From positions 434,001 to 498,000 of the forward strand of contig NZ_CP145606.1 in NCBI RefSeq assembly GCF_028776105.2: a stretch of 64,000 nucleotides of DNA. Reading direction: 5' to 3'. A program made the translations under genes and the position numbers. Below are positions 11,011 through 20,338 of the stretch, in pieces (position 1 is the stretch's first letter; every line of letters starts with the position of its first letter). The stretch comes from Neisseria leonii (GTDB lineage Bacteria; Pseudomonadota; Gammaproteobacteria; Burkholderiales; Neisseriaceae). The notes under the pieces are model-generated. The model worked only from the letters and a program-made list of their open reading frames with translations. It had not been told where the DNA came from and made no database searches.

Positions 11011-11024
11011 CACGTTTCTGCCAC

Positions 11025-11115
11025 AGAGAGGTGGATGAGTGGTTTAAGTCGCACGCCTGGAAAGCGTGTATACGTGAATAGCGTATCGAGGGTTCGAATC
11101 CCTTCCTCTCTGCCA
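11025..11115 (+). tRNA. tRNA-Ser (anticodon GGA)
   Basis: The acceptor stem AGAGAGG pairs with CCTCTCT; discriminator G and encoded CCA at 11113-11115. The anticodon loop has CCT-GGA-AA within the stem CACG...CGTG. A long variable arm (class II tRNA) and the T loop GGTTCGAATCCC confirm serine. Length 91 nt. Confidence 0.96.
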
Positions 11116-11264
11116 AATACCGAATCCCAAGCCGGAAAGGCTTGGGATTTTCGTTTTGCCGTTTTACATACAACTGACTGCCCGTTTTGTGCTGCCGGAA
11201 TATGGTTTGGCGACTGTATGGCAGGCTGTTTATCAGTTGTTTATCAATTGACGTATCGGGATAT

Positions 11265-12398
11265 TCAAACGGCTTTCTGTAAGGCTTCGGCAAAGGCGGC
11301 GACGGTGCGGTCGATGTTTTGCAGTTTGTCCAAACCGAACAGCCCCAAACGGAAAGTGGAAAAATCCGCTCCTTCGCCGCATTGCAGCGGCACGCCGGCG
11401 GCAATCTGTACACCTTGTCCGATAAAGGCACGACCGTTTTGCATATCGGCACGGTCGGTATAGGAAACGACCACGCCGGGGGCTTCAAAGCCTGCGGCGG
11501 CCACGCTGGGGAAGCCGTTTTCGGCCAGCAGGGCGCGCATTCTGCCGCCCAGCTCGTATTGGGCGGCTTTGAGGCGGTCGAAACCGATGGTTTCGGCCTC
11601 CTGCATGACGGCAGCCAGTGTGTACAGTGCGTCTGTCGGCGGGGTGGCGTGATAGGCATGGCCGCCGTTTTCAAAGGCCTCCATAATGGCCAGCCATTTT
11701 TTCAGATCCAGCGTAAAGCTGTCGGATTCGGCGGCCTGTACCTGCTGATAGGCGGTTTCGTTGAGCATGACCAGTCCGCAGCAGGGCGATCCGCTCCATC
11801 CTTTTTGCGGCGCGGAAATCAGTATATCGATGCCCAATTCTTCCATATCCAGCCAGATGCAGCCCGAAGCGATGCCGTCGATGACCAGCAGGCCGCCGAC
11901 GGCGTGGACAGCTTCGGCCAGACGGCGGATATAGTCCTCCGGCAGCATGATGCCCGAAGCAGTTTCGACATGGGGGGCGAATACCAATGCCGGTTTCAGC
12001 GCGGCGATTTCGGCGCAGACTTCGTCAATCGGCGCGGGGGCAAACGGGGCTTGCGGTGCGCCGCTTTGGCGGGCGGTCAATACACGGGTTTCGGCAGCGA
12101 GGGCGCTTTTGTCGAGAATCTGGCTCCAACGGTAGCTGAAAAAGCCGTTGCGGATAATCAGGCATTTCCGGTCGCGGGCAAGTTGGCGTACAACGGCTTC
12201 CATGGCCGAGGTGCCGCTGCCGGGAATCACGGCGCAATGGCGGGCGCGGTAGACATTTTTCAGTGTGGCAGAAATATAGCGCAGGGCGGTTTGGAATTTC
12301 TGCGACATATGGTTGAGCGCGCGGTCGGTGTAGACCACAGAGTATTCGAGCAGGCCGTCGGGATCGATATGGGGGTGGGGCAGGGGGCGGTTTGACAT
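11265..12398 (-). CDS. Class V PLP-dependent aminotransferase
   Basis: A fold-type I aminotransferase of the alanine-glyoxylate / serine-glyoxylate / 2-aminoethylphosphonate group, 377 residues. The PLP lysine is Lys199 in SAPQKGWSG. Supporting blocks are PGSGTSAMEAVV (cofactor phosphate region), HVETASGIMLP and the aspartate in LLVIDGIAS. The amino donor and acceptor cannot be fixed from sequence; an alanine- or serine-glyoxylate type is the closest guess. AAGGAGAAAG precedes the ATG. The C terminus QKAV ends in a degenerate DUS (GCCGTTTGA). It lies downstream of lysC on the same strand, separated by a DUS terminator. Confidence 0.9.
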   Translation of the reverse strand: MSNRPLPHPHIDPDGLLEYSVVYTDRALNHMSQKFQTALRYISATLKNVYRARHCAVIPGSGTSAMEAVVRQLARDRKCLIIRNGFFSYRWSQILDKSALAAETRVLTARQSGAPQAPFAPAPIDEVCAEIAALKPALVFAPHVETASGIMLPEDYIRRLAEAVHAVGGLLVIDGIASGCIWLDMEELGIDILISAPQKGWSGSPCCGLVMLNETAYQQVQAAESDSFTLDLKKWLAIMEAFENGGHAYHATPPTDALYTLAAVMQEAETIGFDRLKAAQYELGGRMRALLAENGFPSVAAAGFEAPGVVVSYTDRADMQNGRAFIGQGVQIAAGVPLQCGEGADFSTFRLGLFGLDKLQNIDRTVAAFAEALQKAV

Positions 12399-12420
12399 GA
12401 CTTTCTCCTTGTTGCATGGG

Positions 12421-12471
12421 AAAAAAGGCCGTCTGAAAACGGATCATGCGGTTTTCAGACGGCCTTTTTAT
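12421..12471. terminator. Inverted DUS pair terminator between lysC and the aminotransferase
   Basis: AAAAAAGGCCGTCTGAAAAC and GTTTTCAGACGGCC plus a T-run form a stem of about 16 bp. It begins right at the lysC stop codon and should end lysC transcription. Confidence 0.88.
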
Positions 12472-13694
12472 CAGGCTTTGTCCAGCTCGAATGCTTTGTG
12501 CAGCACCCGGGTGGCCAGTTCCATATATTTTTCGTCAATCAGCACGGAAACTTTGATTTCGGAAGTGGAAATCATCTGGATATTGATGCCTTCTTCTGCC
12601 AGCGTGCGGAACATGGTGGCCGCGACGCCCACATGCGAGCGCATGCCCAAGCCGACGATGGACACTTTGCAGACCGTATCGTCGCCGTCCACTTCGGCCG
12701 CACCCAGACTGTCTTTGAGGCTGTTCATCAGTTCCAGCGTGGGCTTGTAATCGCCGCGCGGCACGGTAAACGAAAAGTCGGTGGTACCTTCCGCGCCGAC
12801 ATTCTGGATAATCATATCGACTTCTGTGTTGGCATCGGCAACCGTCCCCAGAATCTGATAGGCGATGCCCGGTTTGTCGGGGACGCCGCGCACATTGATG
12901 CGGGCTTGGTTTTTATCGAAGGCAATGCCTTGTACGGCGGCTTTTTCCATGTTCTCGTCCTCTTCAAAGGTAATCAGCGTGCCCTCGCCGCCTTCTTCCA
13001 GGCTGCTCAATACGCGCAGGCGCACTTTGTATTTTCCGGCAAATTCTACCGAGCGGATTTGTAAAACTTTCGAACCCAAGCTGGCCAATTCCAGCATTTC
13101 CTCAAAGGAAATGGAGTTCATGCGGCGGGCTTCGGGAACGACGCGCGGGTCGGTGGTGTACACGCCGTCCACATCGGTATAGATTTGGCATTCGTCCGCT
13201 TTCAGTGCGGCAGCCAGTGCCACGGCGGAAGTGTCCGAACCGCCGCGGCCGAGTGTGGCAATGTCGCCGCCGGCCGTGACACCCTGGAAGCCCGCGACAA
13301 TCACGACTTTGCCGTCAGCCAAATCGGCACGCATTTTGGTATCGTCAATCGAATCGATGCGTGCTTTGGTGTGCGCAGTGTCGGTCTGAACCGCAACCTG
13401 CCAGCCGGTATAGCTTTTGGCAGGGACACCGATGTCTTTCAGCGCCATGGCCAGCAGACCGATGGTTACCTGCTCGCCGGTGGCCAGCACTACGTCCAGC
13501 TCGCGCGGGTCGGGAAATTCCTGCATTTCGCCGGCCAGTGCGACCAAGCGGTTGGTCTCGCCGCTCATGGCCGATACCACGACCACGACATCGTGCCCTT
13601 CGGCACGGGTTTTGGCTACACGGCGGGCAACGTTTTTGATGCGCTCGACCGAGCCTACCGATGTGCCGCCGTATTTTTGTACGATTAACGCCAT
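12471..13694 (-). CDS. lysC: Aspartokinase
   Basis: Phosphorylates L-aspartate, the first step to lysine, threonine, methionine and diaminopimelate. The protein has 407 residues. The N-terminal kinase domain opens with LIVQKYGGTSVGSVERI and contains GRGGSDTSAVALAAAL and DVDGVYTTDPR. Two ACT domains follow from about residue 265, with GVPDKPGIAYQILG and the C-terminal MISTSEIKVSVLI, so allosteric feedback is likely. The start at 13694 gives the canonical MALIVQKYGG opening; a longer in-frame extension to 13847 has no family similarity. It is divergent from pepN. Confidence 0.97.
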   Translation of the reverse strand: MALIVQKYGGTSVGSVERIKNVARRVAKTRAEGHDVVVVVSAMSGETNRLVALAGEMQEFPDPRELDVVLATGEQVTIGLLAMALKDIGVPAKSYTGWQVAVQTDTAHTKARIDSIDDTKMRADLADGKVVIVAGFQGVTAGGDIATLGRGGSDTSAVALAAALKADECQIYTDVDGVYTTDPRVVPEARRMNSISFEEMLELASLGSKVLQIRSVEFAGKYKVRLRVLSSLEEGGEGTLITFEEDENMEKAAVQGIAFDKNQARINVRGVPDKPGIAYQILGTVADANTEVDMIIQNVGAEGTTDFSFTVPRGDYKPTLELMNSLKDSLGAAEVDGDDTVCKVSIVGLGMRSHVGVAATMFRTLAEEGINIQMISTSEIKVSVLIDEKYMELATRVLHKAFELDKA

Positions 13695-13908
13695 TTGTCT
13701 GCTTTCTTGTATCAGGAAATTCGGGAGAGTGCCGCCGTGAAAGAAGCGGGCGGCAGAAATCGGGTTCAGTGAAGTATTATTACTATTTTTAACACAGAAA
13801 ACAAGCCGCAAAACAGGTTTGTCGCGCAGAATCGGGCAGTGCGGCATATTCAGGCCGTCTGAAAACCACTAAAATGCGCACTGTTTTGAACAGGAAAGGA
13901 AACGAGCG

Positions 13909-16548
13909 ATGGCCGCCGTCCACTATTTGAAAGATTACCGTACGCCCGATTATCTCGTCCGCCAAGCCGACCTGACTTTCGACATCGGCAAAGAAGAAAC
14001 GCGGGTCAGCTCCCGCCTGCTGATGACGGCGCAGCGTGCCGGTACCCCTCTGGTTTTGAACGGTTCGGCCGATCTGCTTTCCGTATCGCTCAACGGCCGT
14101 CTGTTGGCAGCGGAAGACTATACACTGGAGGACGGGCTGCTGGCCATCGAGGGTATCGGGGACGAGAGCGTGGTGGTAGAGGTGGAAACCGTCATCAGGC
14201 CGTCTGAAAACACGACATTGATGGGGCTGTACGAATCGGGCGGCAATCTTTATACCCAGTGCGAGCCGGAAGGGTTCCGCAAAATTACTTTCTATCCCGA
14301 CCGTCCCGATGTGATGGCGGTCTTTTCCACCACCATTATTGCCGACAAAACCCTATATCCCGTTTTGCTGTCCAACGGCAACCGCGTCGACGGCGGCGAG
14401 CTGCCCGACAACCGCCATTGGGCGAAATGGCTGGATCCGTTTAAGAAACCGGCCTATCTGTTTGCTTTGGTGGCGGGTGATTTGGTGCGCACCGACGATA
14501 CGTTTACCACACAAAGCGGGCGGGAAGTGGCGATTGCGTTTTACACCCGTGCCGAAGATGCGGGCAAAGTGGATTTTGCCGTTCAATCGCTGAAAAACGC
14601 GATGGCGTGGGACGAAACCCGTTTCGGCCTGGAATACGATCTGGATATTTATATGGTGGTGGCCGTCGGCGACTTTAATATGGGCGCGATGGAAAACAAA
14701 GGCCTGAATATTTTCAATACCAAATATGTGCTGGCCGACAGCCGTACCGCCACCGATGCCGATTTTGAAGGCGTGGAAGCCGTGATCGGGCATGAGTATT
14801 TCCACAATTGGACGGGCAACCGCATTACCTGCCGCGACTGGTTCCAACTGTCGCTCAAAGAGGGTCTGACCGTCTTCCGCGATCAGGAGTTTTCTGCCGA
14901 CCGCGCCAGCCGCGCGTTGCGCCGGATTGAAAACGTGTCGGCTCTGCGCGCGCACCAGTTTCCCGAGGATGCGGGGCCGACTGCCCACCCCGTGCGCCCC
15001 GAAAGTTATGTGGAAATGAATAATTTCTACACCATGACGGTGTATGAAAAAGGCGCGGAAGTGGTGCGCATGTATCATACTTTCTTGGGCGAAGACGGTT
15101 TCCAGAAGGGCATGAAACGGTATGTGGAACGCCATGACGGCCAAGCCGTTACCTGTGATGATTTTCTGGCGGCGATGGCCGATGCCAACGGCTTCGATTT
15201 CAGCGGTTTCGAGCGGTGGTACAGTCAGGCCGGTACGCCCGTGTTGGACGTAACAGGCCGTCTGAATGAAGCGGGCGACTATGTTTTGACCGTCAGACAG
15301 CATATTCCCGACACGCCGGGGCAAAGCGGCAAACAGCCGGTGCTGCTGCCGTTGAAAGTGGCACTGTTCGGCTCGGAGCAGGGCGCGTTCGGCGAAAAAA
15401 TCGCCTTCGACTATCAGGGCAGACGTTGCGATGAGGCCGTGTTGGCGGTCAGCGCGGCCGAGCAGGAATTTGTTTTGGCCGGTGTCGGACGTGCGGCGGT
15501 ACCCTCGCTGCTGCGCGGATTTTCCGCACCGGTCATCTTGAATTTTGCGTACAGCGACGAAGATTTGGCGGTATTGCTGGCGGCCGACGACGATGCGTTT
15601 GTGCGCTGGGAAGCGGGACAGACCCTCTACCGCCGCGCCATCGCCGCCAACGAGGCCGCATTGGCGGCCGGTGCGCCGCTGCCGGAACATCACGCGCTGT
15701 TTTCGGCGGTGGAATATGTACTGAAAGCCGACATTCCGCCCGCATTCAAAGCCCTGCTGCTGCAAGTGCCGTCTGAAAGCGAATGGTGGACGGGCAGGCG
15801 CGATATCGAGCCTTTGCGCGTTTACCGCGCGCGCGAAGCACTGTTGGACGAGCTGGCCGGCCGTTTTGCCAACGAAATCGGCCGTCTGCGTCTGCTGGCG
15901 CGCGAGCGCGAAGAAAACAGCGGCTTGGCCGCGCCGTACGAATACCACCCCGAACAGGCGGGTTGGCGCCGTCTGCGCAATGCCGCCCGTGCGCTGGCCG
16001 TGCGTGCCGAGCCGAAAATGGTGGATTTCATCGCGCTGGAATACGGTGCCATGGCGCACAATATGACCCACGAATGGGGCATGTTGCAGGCGGTCAATCA
16101 CAGCAGCAGCGAAAAACGCAATCAACTGCTGGCGCGTTTTGCCGAAAAGTTTGTCGGTGAAGCCTTGGTGATGGACAAATATTTCAGCCTGATTGCCGCC
16201 AGCCACCGTGCCGATACCCCGCAGCAGGTGGCCGCCGCCCTCCGCCATCCTGCGTTCAGCCTGAAAAACCCGAACAAAGCCCGTTCGCTTTTGGGTGCGT
16301 TCAGCCGCAATATTCCGCATTTTCATGCGGCGGACGGTTCGGGCTATGCCTTTTTGGCCGACCGCATTATCGAAATCGACGGCTTTAACCCGCAAACCGC
16401 TGCGCGTCTGGTACAGGCATTCAATATCTGCGAATATCTGGCGGCCGGACCGCGCGCACTGATGCGGGCGCAGGTGGCGCGGATTGCTGCCGGATCGGGC
16501 CTGTCCAAAGACGTGGGCGAAATCGTGGCGAAAATCCTCGAATCCTGA
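13909..16548 (+). CDS. pepN: Aminopeptidase N (M1 family)
   Basis: A zinc metallo-aminopeptidase that removes N-terminal residues from peptides in the cytoplasm. The 879-residue length fits bacterial PepN. GAMEN is at residues 259-263, and the zinc site is His295-Glu296-x-x-His299 (HEYFHNW) with Glu318 as third ligand (LKEGLT). The N-terminal beta domain, the catalytic domain and the long helical C-terminal domain are all present. AAAGGAAACGAGCG precedes the ATG. At 14201-14212 an AG-DUS is read in frame as part of the protein. A DUS follows the stop at 16550. Confidence 0.97.
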   Translation: MAAVHYLKDYRTPDYLVRQADLTFDIGKEETRVSSRLLMTAQRAGTPLVLNGSADLLSVSLNGRLLAAEDYTLEDGLLAIEGIGDESVVVEVETVIRPSENTTLMGLYESGGNLYTQCEPEGFRKITFYPDRPDVMAVFSTTIIADKTLYPVLLSNGNRVDGGELPDNRHWAKWLDPFKKPAYLFALVAGDLVRTDDTFTTQSGREVAIAFYTRAEDAGKVDFAVQSLKNAMAWDETRFGLEYDLDIYMVVAVGDFNMGAMENKGLNIFNTKYVLADSRTATDADFEGVEAVIGHEYFHNWTGNRITCRDWFQLSLKEGLTVFRDQEFSADRASRALRRIENVSALRAHQFPEDAGPTAHPVRPESYVEMNNFYTMTVYEKGAEVVRMYHTFLGEDGFQKGMKRYVERHDGQAVTCDDFLAAMADANGFDFSGFERWYSQAGTPVLDVTGRLNEAGDYVLTVRQHIPDTPGQSGKQPVLLPLKVALFGSEQGAFGEKIAFDYQGRRCDEAVLAVSAAEQEFVLAGVGRAAVPSLLRGFSAPVILNFAYSDEDLAVLLAADDDAFVRWEAGQTLYRRAIAANEAALAAGAPLPEHHALFSAVEYVLKADIPPAFKALLLQVPSESEWWTGRRDIEPLRVYRAREALLDELAGRFANEIGRLRLLAREREENSGLAAPYEYHPEQAGWRRLRNAARALAVRAEPKMVDFIALEYGAMAHNMTHEWGMLQAVNHSSSEKRNQLLARFAEKFVGEALVMDKYFSLIAASHRADTPQQVAAALRHPAFSLKNPNKARSLLGAFSRNIPHFHAADGSGYAFLADRIIEIDGFNPQTAARLVQAFNICEYLAAGPRALMRAQVARIAAGSGLSKDVGEIVAKILES

Positions 16549-16689
16549 TTTCAGACGGCCTTTGCGGACATTTCCCGTGCAGACGGCTTGATAAACCCGC
16601 CAAAGGCCGATACACTTCATTGCGATATTAACGGCAGCCCGCCTGCCTTTTTTCCACCCGACCATCTCGATATGAGGAGAACCACCGGT

Positions 16690-17667
16690 ATGAAAACCCC
16701 CGTTCGTGTTGCCGTCACCGGCGCAGCAGGCCAAATCGGCTATGCCTTACTGTTCCGCATCGCCAGCGGCGAAATGCTGGGCAAAGACCAGCCTGTGATT
16801 TTGCAGCTTCTGGATCTGCCGCAGGCGCAGAATGCCGTCAAAGGCGTGATGATGGAGTTGCAGGACTGTGCGTTCCCGCTGCTGGCCGATATGTTTACCA
16901 CCGACGATCCCGAAGTGGCGTTCAAAGATGCCCAAATCGCTATTCTGGTGGGTTCGCGTCCGCGCAGCAAAGGCATGGAGCGTGCCGATCTGTTGCAGGC
17001 CAATGCCGAAATCTTCACGGTTCAGGGTGCCGCGTTGAACAAAGTGGCCGACCGCAATGTGAAAGTGCTGGTGGTGGGCAATCCGGCCAACACCAACGCC
17101 TACATCGCGATGAAATCCGCCCCCGATCTGCCGGCGAAAAACTTTACCGCCATGCTGCGTCTCGACCACAACCGCGCGTTGAGCCAAATCGCCGAGAAAA
17201 CCGGCAAAAAAGTGGCCGACATCGAAAAACTGTGCGTTTGGGGCAACCACTCGCCGACCATGTATGCCGACTACCGCTTTGCCACCATCAACGGCGAAAG
17301 TGTGAAAGACATGATTAACGACCAGCAATGGAATGCCGAAGTGTTCCTGCCGACCGTGGGCAAACGCGGTGCCGCCATTATTGAAGCGCGCGGTCTGTCT
17401 TCCGCCGCTTCTGCCGCCAATGCCGCCATCGACCACATCCGCGACTGGGTGCTGGGCACCAACGGCAAATGGGTTACGATGGGTATTCCGTCCGACGGTG
17501 CTTACGGTATTCCCGAAGGTACGGTGTTCGGTTTCCCGGTAACGTGCGAAAACGGCGAATACAAACTGGTGGAAGGCTTGGAAATCGATGCGTTCAGCCA
17601 AGAGCGTATTCATGCCACGCTGGCCGAGCTGGAAGAAGAAAAAGCGGGTGTGGCACATTTGCTGTAA
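16690..17667 (+). CDS. mdh: Malate dehydrogenase
   Basis: NAD-dependent oxidation of malate to oxaloacetate in the TCA cycle. The protein has 325 residues and belongs to the cytosolic-type MDH group common in Betaproteobacteria. The Rossmann motif is [13 protein letters not shown]; the substrate arginines lie in [18 protein letters not shown] contact is at VVGNPANTN; the catalytic histidine is in [12 protein letters not shown]. The ATG at 16690 follows GAGGAGAA; the upstream in-frame region to 16588 is non-coding leader. Confidence 0.97.
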   Translation: MKTPVRVAVTGAAGQIGYALLFRIASGEMLGKDQPVILQLLDLPQAQNAVKGVMMELQDCAFPLLADMFTTDDPEVAFKDAQIAILVGSRPRSKGMERADLLQANAEIFTVQGAALNKVADRNVKVLVVGNPANTNAYIAMKSAPDLPAKNFTAMLRLDHNRALSQIAEKTGKKVADIEKLCVWGNHSPTMYADYRFATINGESVKDMINDQQWNAEVFLPTVGKRGAAIIEARGLSSAASAANAAIDHIRDWVLGTNGKWVTMGIPSDGAYGIPEGTVFGFPVTCENGEYKLVEGLEIDAFSQERIHATLAELEEEKAGVAHLL

Positions 17668-17687
17668 CCGGTTTCCGTTTTGATTGA

Positions 17688-17731
17688 AAAGGCCGTCTGA
17701 AAATGCGATTGAGCGTTTTCAGACGGCTTCT
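17688..17731. terminator. Inverted DUS pair terminator after mdh
   Basis: AAAAGGCCGTCTGAAAATGC is followed by GCGTTTTCAGACGGC, giving a perfect stem of about 14 bp. Confidence 0.82.
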
Positions 17732-17781
17732 GTGTTTTATGCTGTTTTACTACTTATGGTCATTGCTGTCGAGAAAGTGCA

Positions 17782-17898
17782 GTAGGTCGGATACTTGTAT
17801 CCGACTTGCCCTTGCGATGGAGAGAGTTGTCCGATTGAAACATCAAACCTGATTGGCTTTTTAGGCATGGTTTTGTTGGATCCGAGAATCCGACCTAC
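17782..17898. repeat. 117-bp element bounded by GTAGGTCGGAT inverted ends
   Basis: It begins GTAGGTCGGATAC and ends GAATCCGACCTAC, so the outer 11 bp are exact inverted repeats. The left end contains a perfect palindrome GTCGGATAC-TT-GTATCCGAC (17786-17805). No ORF lies inside. It fills much of the 346-bp gap between mdh and the DUF3149 gene and belongs to a palindrome family seen at eight or more other places in the window. Confidence 0.7.
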
Positions 17899-18014
17899 GG
17901 CCTTTTTGCAGAAACGGCGGCAGTTTGCGCTGCGGTGCGGTAAACCGTTCAAAAAAACGGTGTGGCCGAGGCCACACCAAACACACACATCAAGAGGAAA
18001 GGATCATTGGGAAA

Positions 18015-18152
18015 TCAAGGTTTCTTGGGCGATTGTCCTGCCTGTTTTCTCACCCAGAAAAACAAATAGGCGGCAATGACCACAACAAAAGAAATAGTAA
18101 AAGCGGACAAAATACCGACCGGCGATTTGAACAGTTCGAGAAACACGCCCAT
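18015..18152 (-). CDS. DUF3149-like small membrane protein (45 aa)
   Basis: A 45-codon ORF with a strong RBS (AGAAGGAGCAGAAA before the ATG at 18152). The sequence opens MGVFLELFKSPVGILS, continues in one hydrophobic membrane segment (about residues 12-33) and ends in a basic tail VRKQAGQSPKKP. This layout and the opening FLELFKSPVGILS match the DUF3149 family of tiny single-pass proteins in Neisseria and relatives. The function is unknown. The topology is likely N-out or periplasmic, with the positive tail in the cytoplasm. Confidence 0.8.
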   Translation of the reverse strand: MGVFLELFKSPVGILSAFTISFVVVIAAYLFFWVRKQAGQSPKKP

Positions 18153-18286
18153 TTTCTGCTCCTTCTTTATCATGGTATTGCTGTATGGGTACGATTATCG
18201 GACAGGCCGGTTCCGCCTGCTTTGATGCAGGTCAAGACTTGTGTTTAGGGCCGTCTGAACGGGGTCGGTGCTGCGGGCGGGGATTT

Positions 18287-19240
18287 TCAGACGGCCTCGG
18301 CCGGGGCTGTATCGTCCCGGCCGGCTAAGAATGCTGCCAGTCCGGCACGGTCGGGCAGGGCAGGCATCGCGCCTTTGGCCGTGGTGGCCAGCGCACCGCA
18401 GGCGTTGGCCTGACGGACGGCTTCGGCCAGTACCGCTTCGTCGTGCAGATTGCCTGCCCGGTACAGGCCGGCCAGCAGCCCGCTGACAAATGCGTCGCCC
18501 GCTCCTGTGGTATCGACCGGTTGCAGCGGCCTGCCGGCCACGCGGCCGCTCTGTCCCCGGAAATAGTAAGCCGCGCCGTCTGCGCCGAGGGTAACGACAA
18601 TCAGCTGTTCGGGGGATTGCGCCGCTAATGTGCGGGCGGCTTCGTCGGGTGCGGTGATGCCGGTTAAGAGTGTCAGCTCTTCTTCCGAAAATTTGACGAT
18701 ATCCGCCATGGCTGCCACGCGGTTTACTGTGGTTTTCATTTCTTCGGCCGACGGCCAGAGTGTTTCGCGCAGATTAGGGTCGAAAGAGAAGCGTCCGCCG
18801 GCTGCTTTGATGCGGCGGACGGCTTCGAGCGTGGCGGAACGGGACGGTTCGTTAATCAGGGCGATGGAGCAGCAGTGCAGATAGTCGCCCGCCGAGAAAT
18901 GCGGCAGATCGCCGCTTTGCAGGAATTGGTCGGCACTCGGATTGACCATAAAGGTAAAGCTGCGTTCGCCCTGATCCAGATCCACGATAACGGTTGAGGT
19001 GCGGTGGTCGGGGTCGAGAATCATATGCTCGGTGGCCACGCCTTCCGCACGCAGCGTTTCCAGCATAAAGCGGCCGGGCGGATCGTCGCCGACCCGTCCG
19101 ATAAAGCCGGTTTCGATGCCCAAACGTGCTGCGCCCACCGCGACATTGGCCGGTGCGCCGCCCGGGCATTTGAGGTAGTGCTGTCTGCCGTCGGGAATCA
19201 AATCGACGACGGCATCGCCGAGAACCCAGATTCTGCTCAT
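18287..19240 (-). CDS. PfkB-family sugar kinase (probable fructokinase)
   Basis: A ribokinase/PfkB fold carbohydrate kinase of 317 residues. Signature 1 is PGGAPANVAVGAARLG and signature 2 is DTTGAGDAFVSGLL, whose Asp is the catalytic base; the ATP-binding region VTLGADGAAYY precedes it. The overall pattern is that of bacterial fructokinases, but a related nucleoside kinase cannot be excluded. The start MSRIWVLGDAVVDL is preferred over an 11-residue in-frame extension because it matches the family N terminus. The stop is provided by a DUS, giving the end AEAV. Confidence 0.88.
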   Translation of the reverse strand: MSRIWVLGDAVVDLIPDGRQHYLKCPGGAPANVAVGAARLGIETGFIGRVGDDPPGRFMLETLRAEGVATEHMILDPDHRTSTVIVDLDQGERSFTFMVNPSADQFLQSGDLPHFSAGDYLHCCSIALINEPSRSATLEAVRRIKAAGGRFSFDPNLRETLWPSAEEMKTTVNRVAAMADIVKFSEEELTLLTGITAPDEAARTLAAQSPEQLIVVTLGADGAAYYFRGQSGRVAGRPLQPVDTTGAGDAFVSGLLAGLYRAGNLHDEAVLAEAVRQANACGALATTAKGAMPALPDRAGLAAFLAGRDDTAPAEAV

Positions 19241-19315
19241 GTTTTTCTGTCCTGTGAAAACCGAAACCTGCACGGGGCGGCCGTGCAGGTCGGGAAAGTG
19301 CTGTCTTGCGGAAGA

Positions 19316-20065
19316 TTATTTTTTCGGCTCGACTTTAACCAGCTTGATGTCGAATACCAGTGCCGAATTGGCCGGAATATCGCCCGCTTCGCGTTCGCCG
19401 TAAGCCAGTTTGGCCGGGATGAACAGCGTGTATTCGCCGCCTTCCTTCATCAGCTGGACACCTTCGGTCCAGCCCGGAATCACTTGATTGAGCGGGAAGG
19501 TAACCGGCTGTCCCTGTTTTTTGCTGCTGTCGAATACTGTACCGTCAATCAGACGGCCTTCGTATTCCACCGTTACCACATCGTCGGCTTTGGGCTGCTT
19601 GCCGGTGCCTTCGGTTTTCACCGTATATTGCAGGCCGGAAGTAGTGGTTTTCACGCCTTCTTTGGCCGCATTTTCTTTCAGGAAGGCTTCACCTTTGCCC
19701 AGATTGGCTTTGGCCTCTTCTTCGGCTTTGGCCGCAGCTTTCTGCTGCTGTTCGGTCAGGAAAGCCATCATGACTTCCTGTGCCTGGGTTTCAGTCATTT
19801 TCGGCTCTTTGCCGTTTACCACGGCTTCGACCGCTTCGTTAAACAGTTTCAAATCGACTTCGGTACCCTGATCTTTCATCTGTTTGAATGTGCGGCCGAT
19901 GTCGATGCCCATTGCGTAGCTCGCCTGTTGCAGCGGCGAACCCAAATCGGCAGCCGCCGCCGATGCCGGCTTTTCCGCCGTACCGGCAGAAACGTTTTGC
20001 TTGCAGCCTGCCAGTGCCAAACCTGCGGCCACGGCCAGTAATCCGAATTTGAAACCCTGTTTCAT
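19316..20065 (-). CDS. mip: Mip-like FKBP-type peptidyl-prolyl isomerase lipoprotein
   Basis: A surface or periplasmic lipoprotein with PPIase activity, the neisserial relative of the macrophage infectivity potentiator. The 249-residue precursor has the lipobox LALAGC (Cys21), an N-terminal dimerisation region starting at SPLQQASYAMGIDIG, a long charged helix (EQQQKAAAKAEEEAKANLGKG) and a C-terminal FKBP domain from about residue 150. Active-site residues are visible in VTVEYEGRLIDGTVFDSS, VIPGWTEGVQLM and AYGEREAGDIPANSALVFDI. Confidence 0.95.
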   Translation of the reverse strand: MKQGFKFGLLAVAAGLALAGCKQNVSAGTAEKPASAAAADLGSPLQQASYAMGIDIGRTFKQMKDQGTEVDLKLFNEAVEAVVNGKEPKMTETQAQEVMMAFLTEQQQKAAAKAEEEAKANLGKGEAFLKENAAKEGVKTTTSGLQYTVKTEGTGKQPKADDVVTVEYEGRLIDGTVFDSSKKQGQPVTFPLNQVIPGWTEGVQLMKEGGEYTLFIPAKLAYGEREAGDIPANSALVFDIKLVKVEPKK

Positions 20066-20199
20066 GTGATTGACTTTCTGAAATATAAATACCGCATGGA
20101 GCGGAACGGCGGGGATTATATAATAATTATCCGGGTGAATGATGCAGGCCGTTTGTAAAAATCAGACAGAACAGGTTTACGGCGGCAACGGGGAGCAGC

Positions 20200-20228
20200 T
20201 TTACACTAAAAAGTCTTTACGCTATATT
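20200..20228 (+). promoter_or_regulatory. Sigma70 promoter before the acetyl-CoA hydrolase gene
   Basis: TTTACA at 20200-20205 and TATATT at 20223-20228, separated by exactly 17 bp, about 110 bp upstream of the start codon. Confidence 0.6.
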
Positions 20229-20338
20229 TGCCGCTGACCGGTTGCGGGCGGTAACCGTACGCCGGAAGCAGAAAATATCATGACAGGGTACTGCGCTGCC
20301 GTGCGGTGCCGTTTCCCGGTACAGAAAAGGAGAAATCC

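Noticed and set aside
11035-11463. 142-codon ORF starting inside tRNA-Ser(GGA)
   Set aside because: It overlaps a well-formed tRNA and then the class V aminotransferase gene in antisense.
14353-16734. 793-codon minus-strand ORF opposite pepN
   Set aside because: Antisense shadow of aminopeptidase N, with no RBS and an unnatural residue composition.
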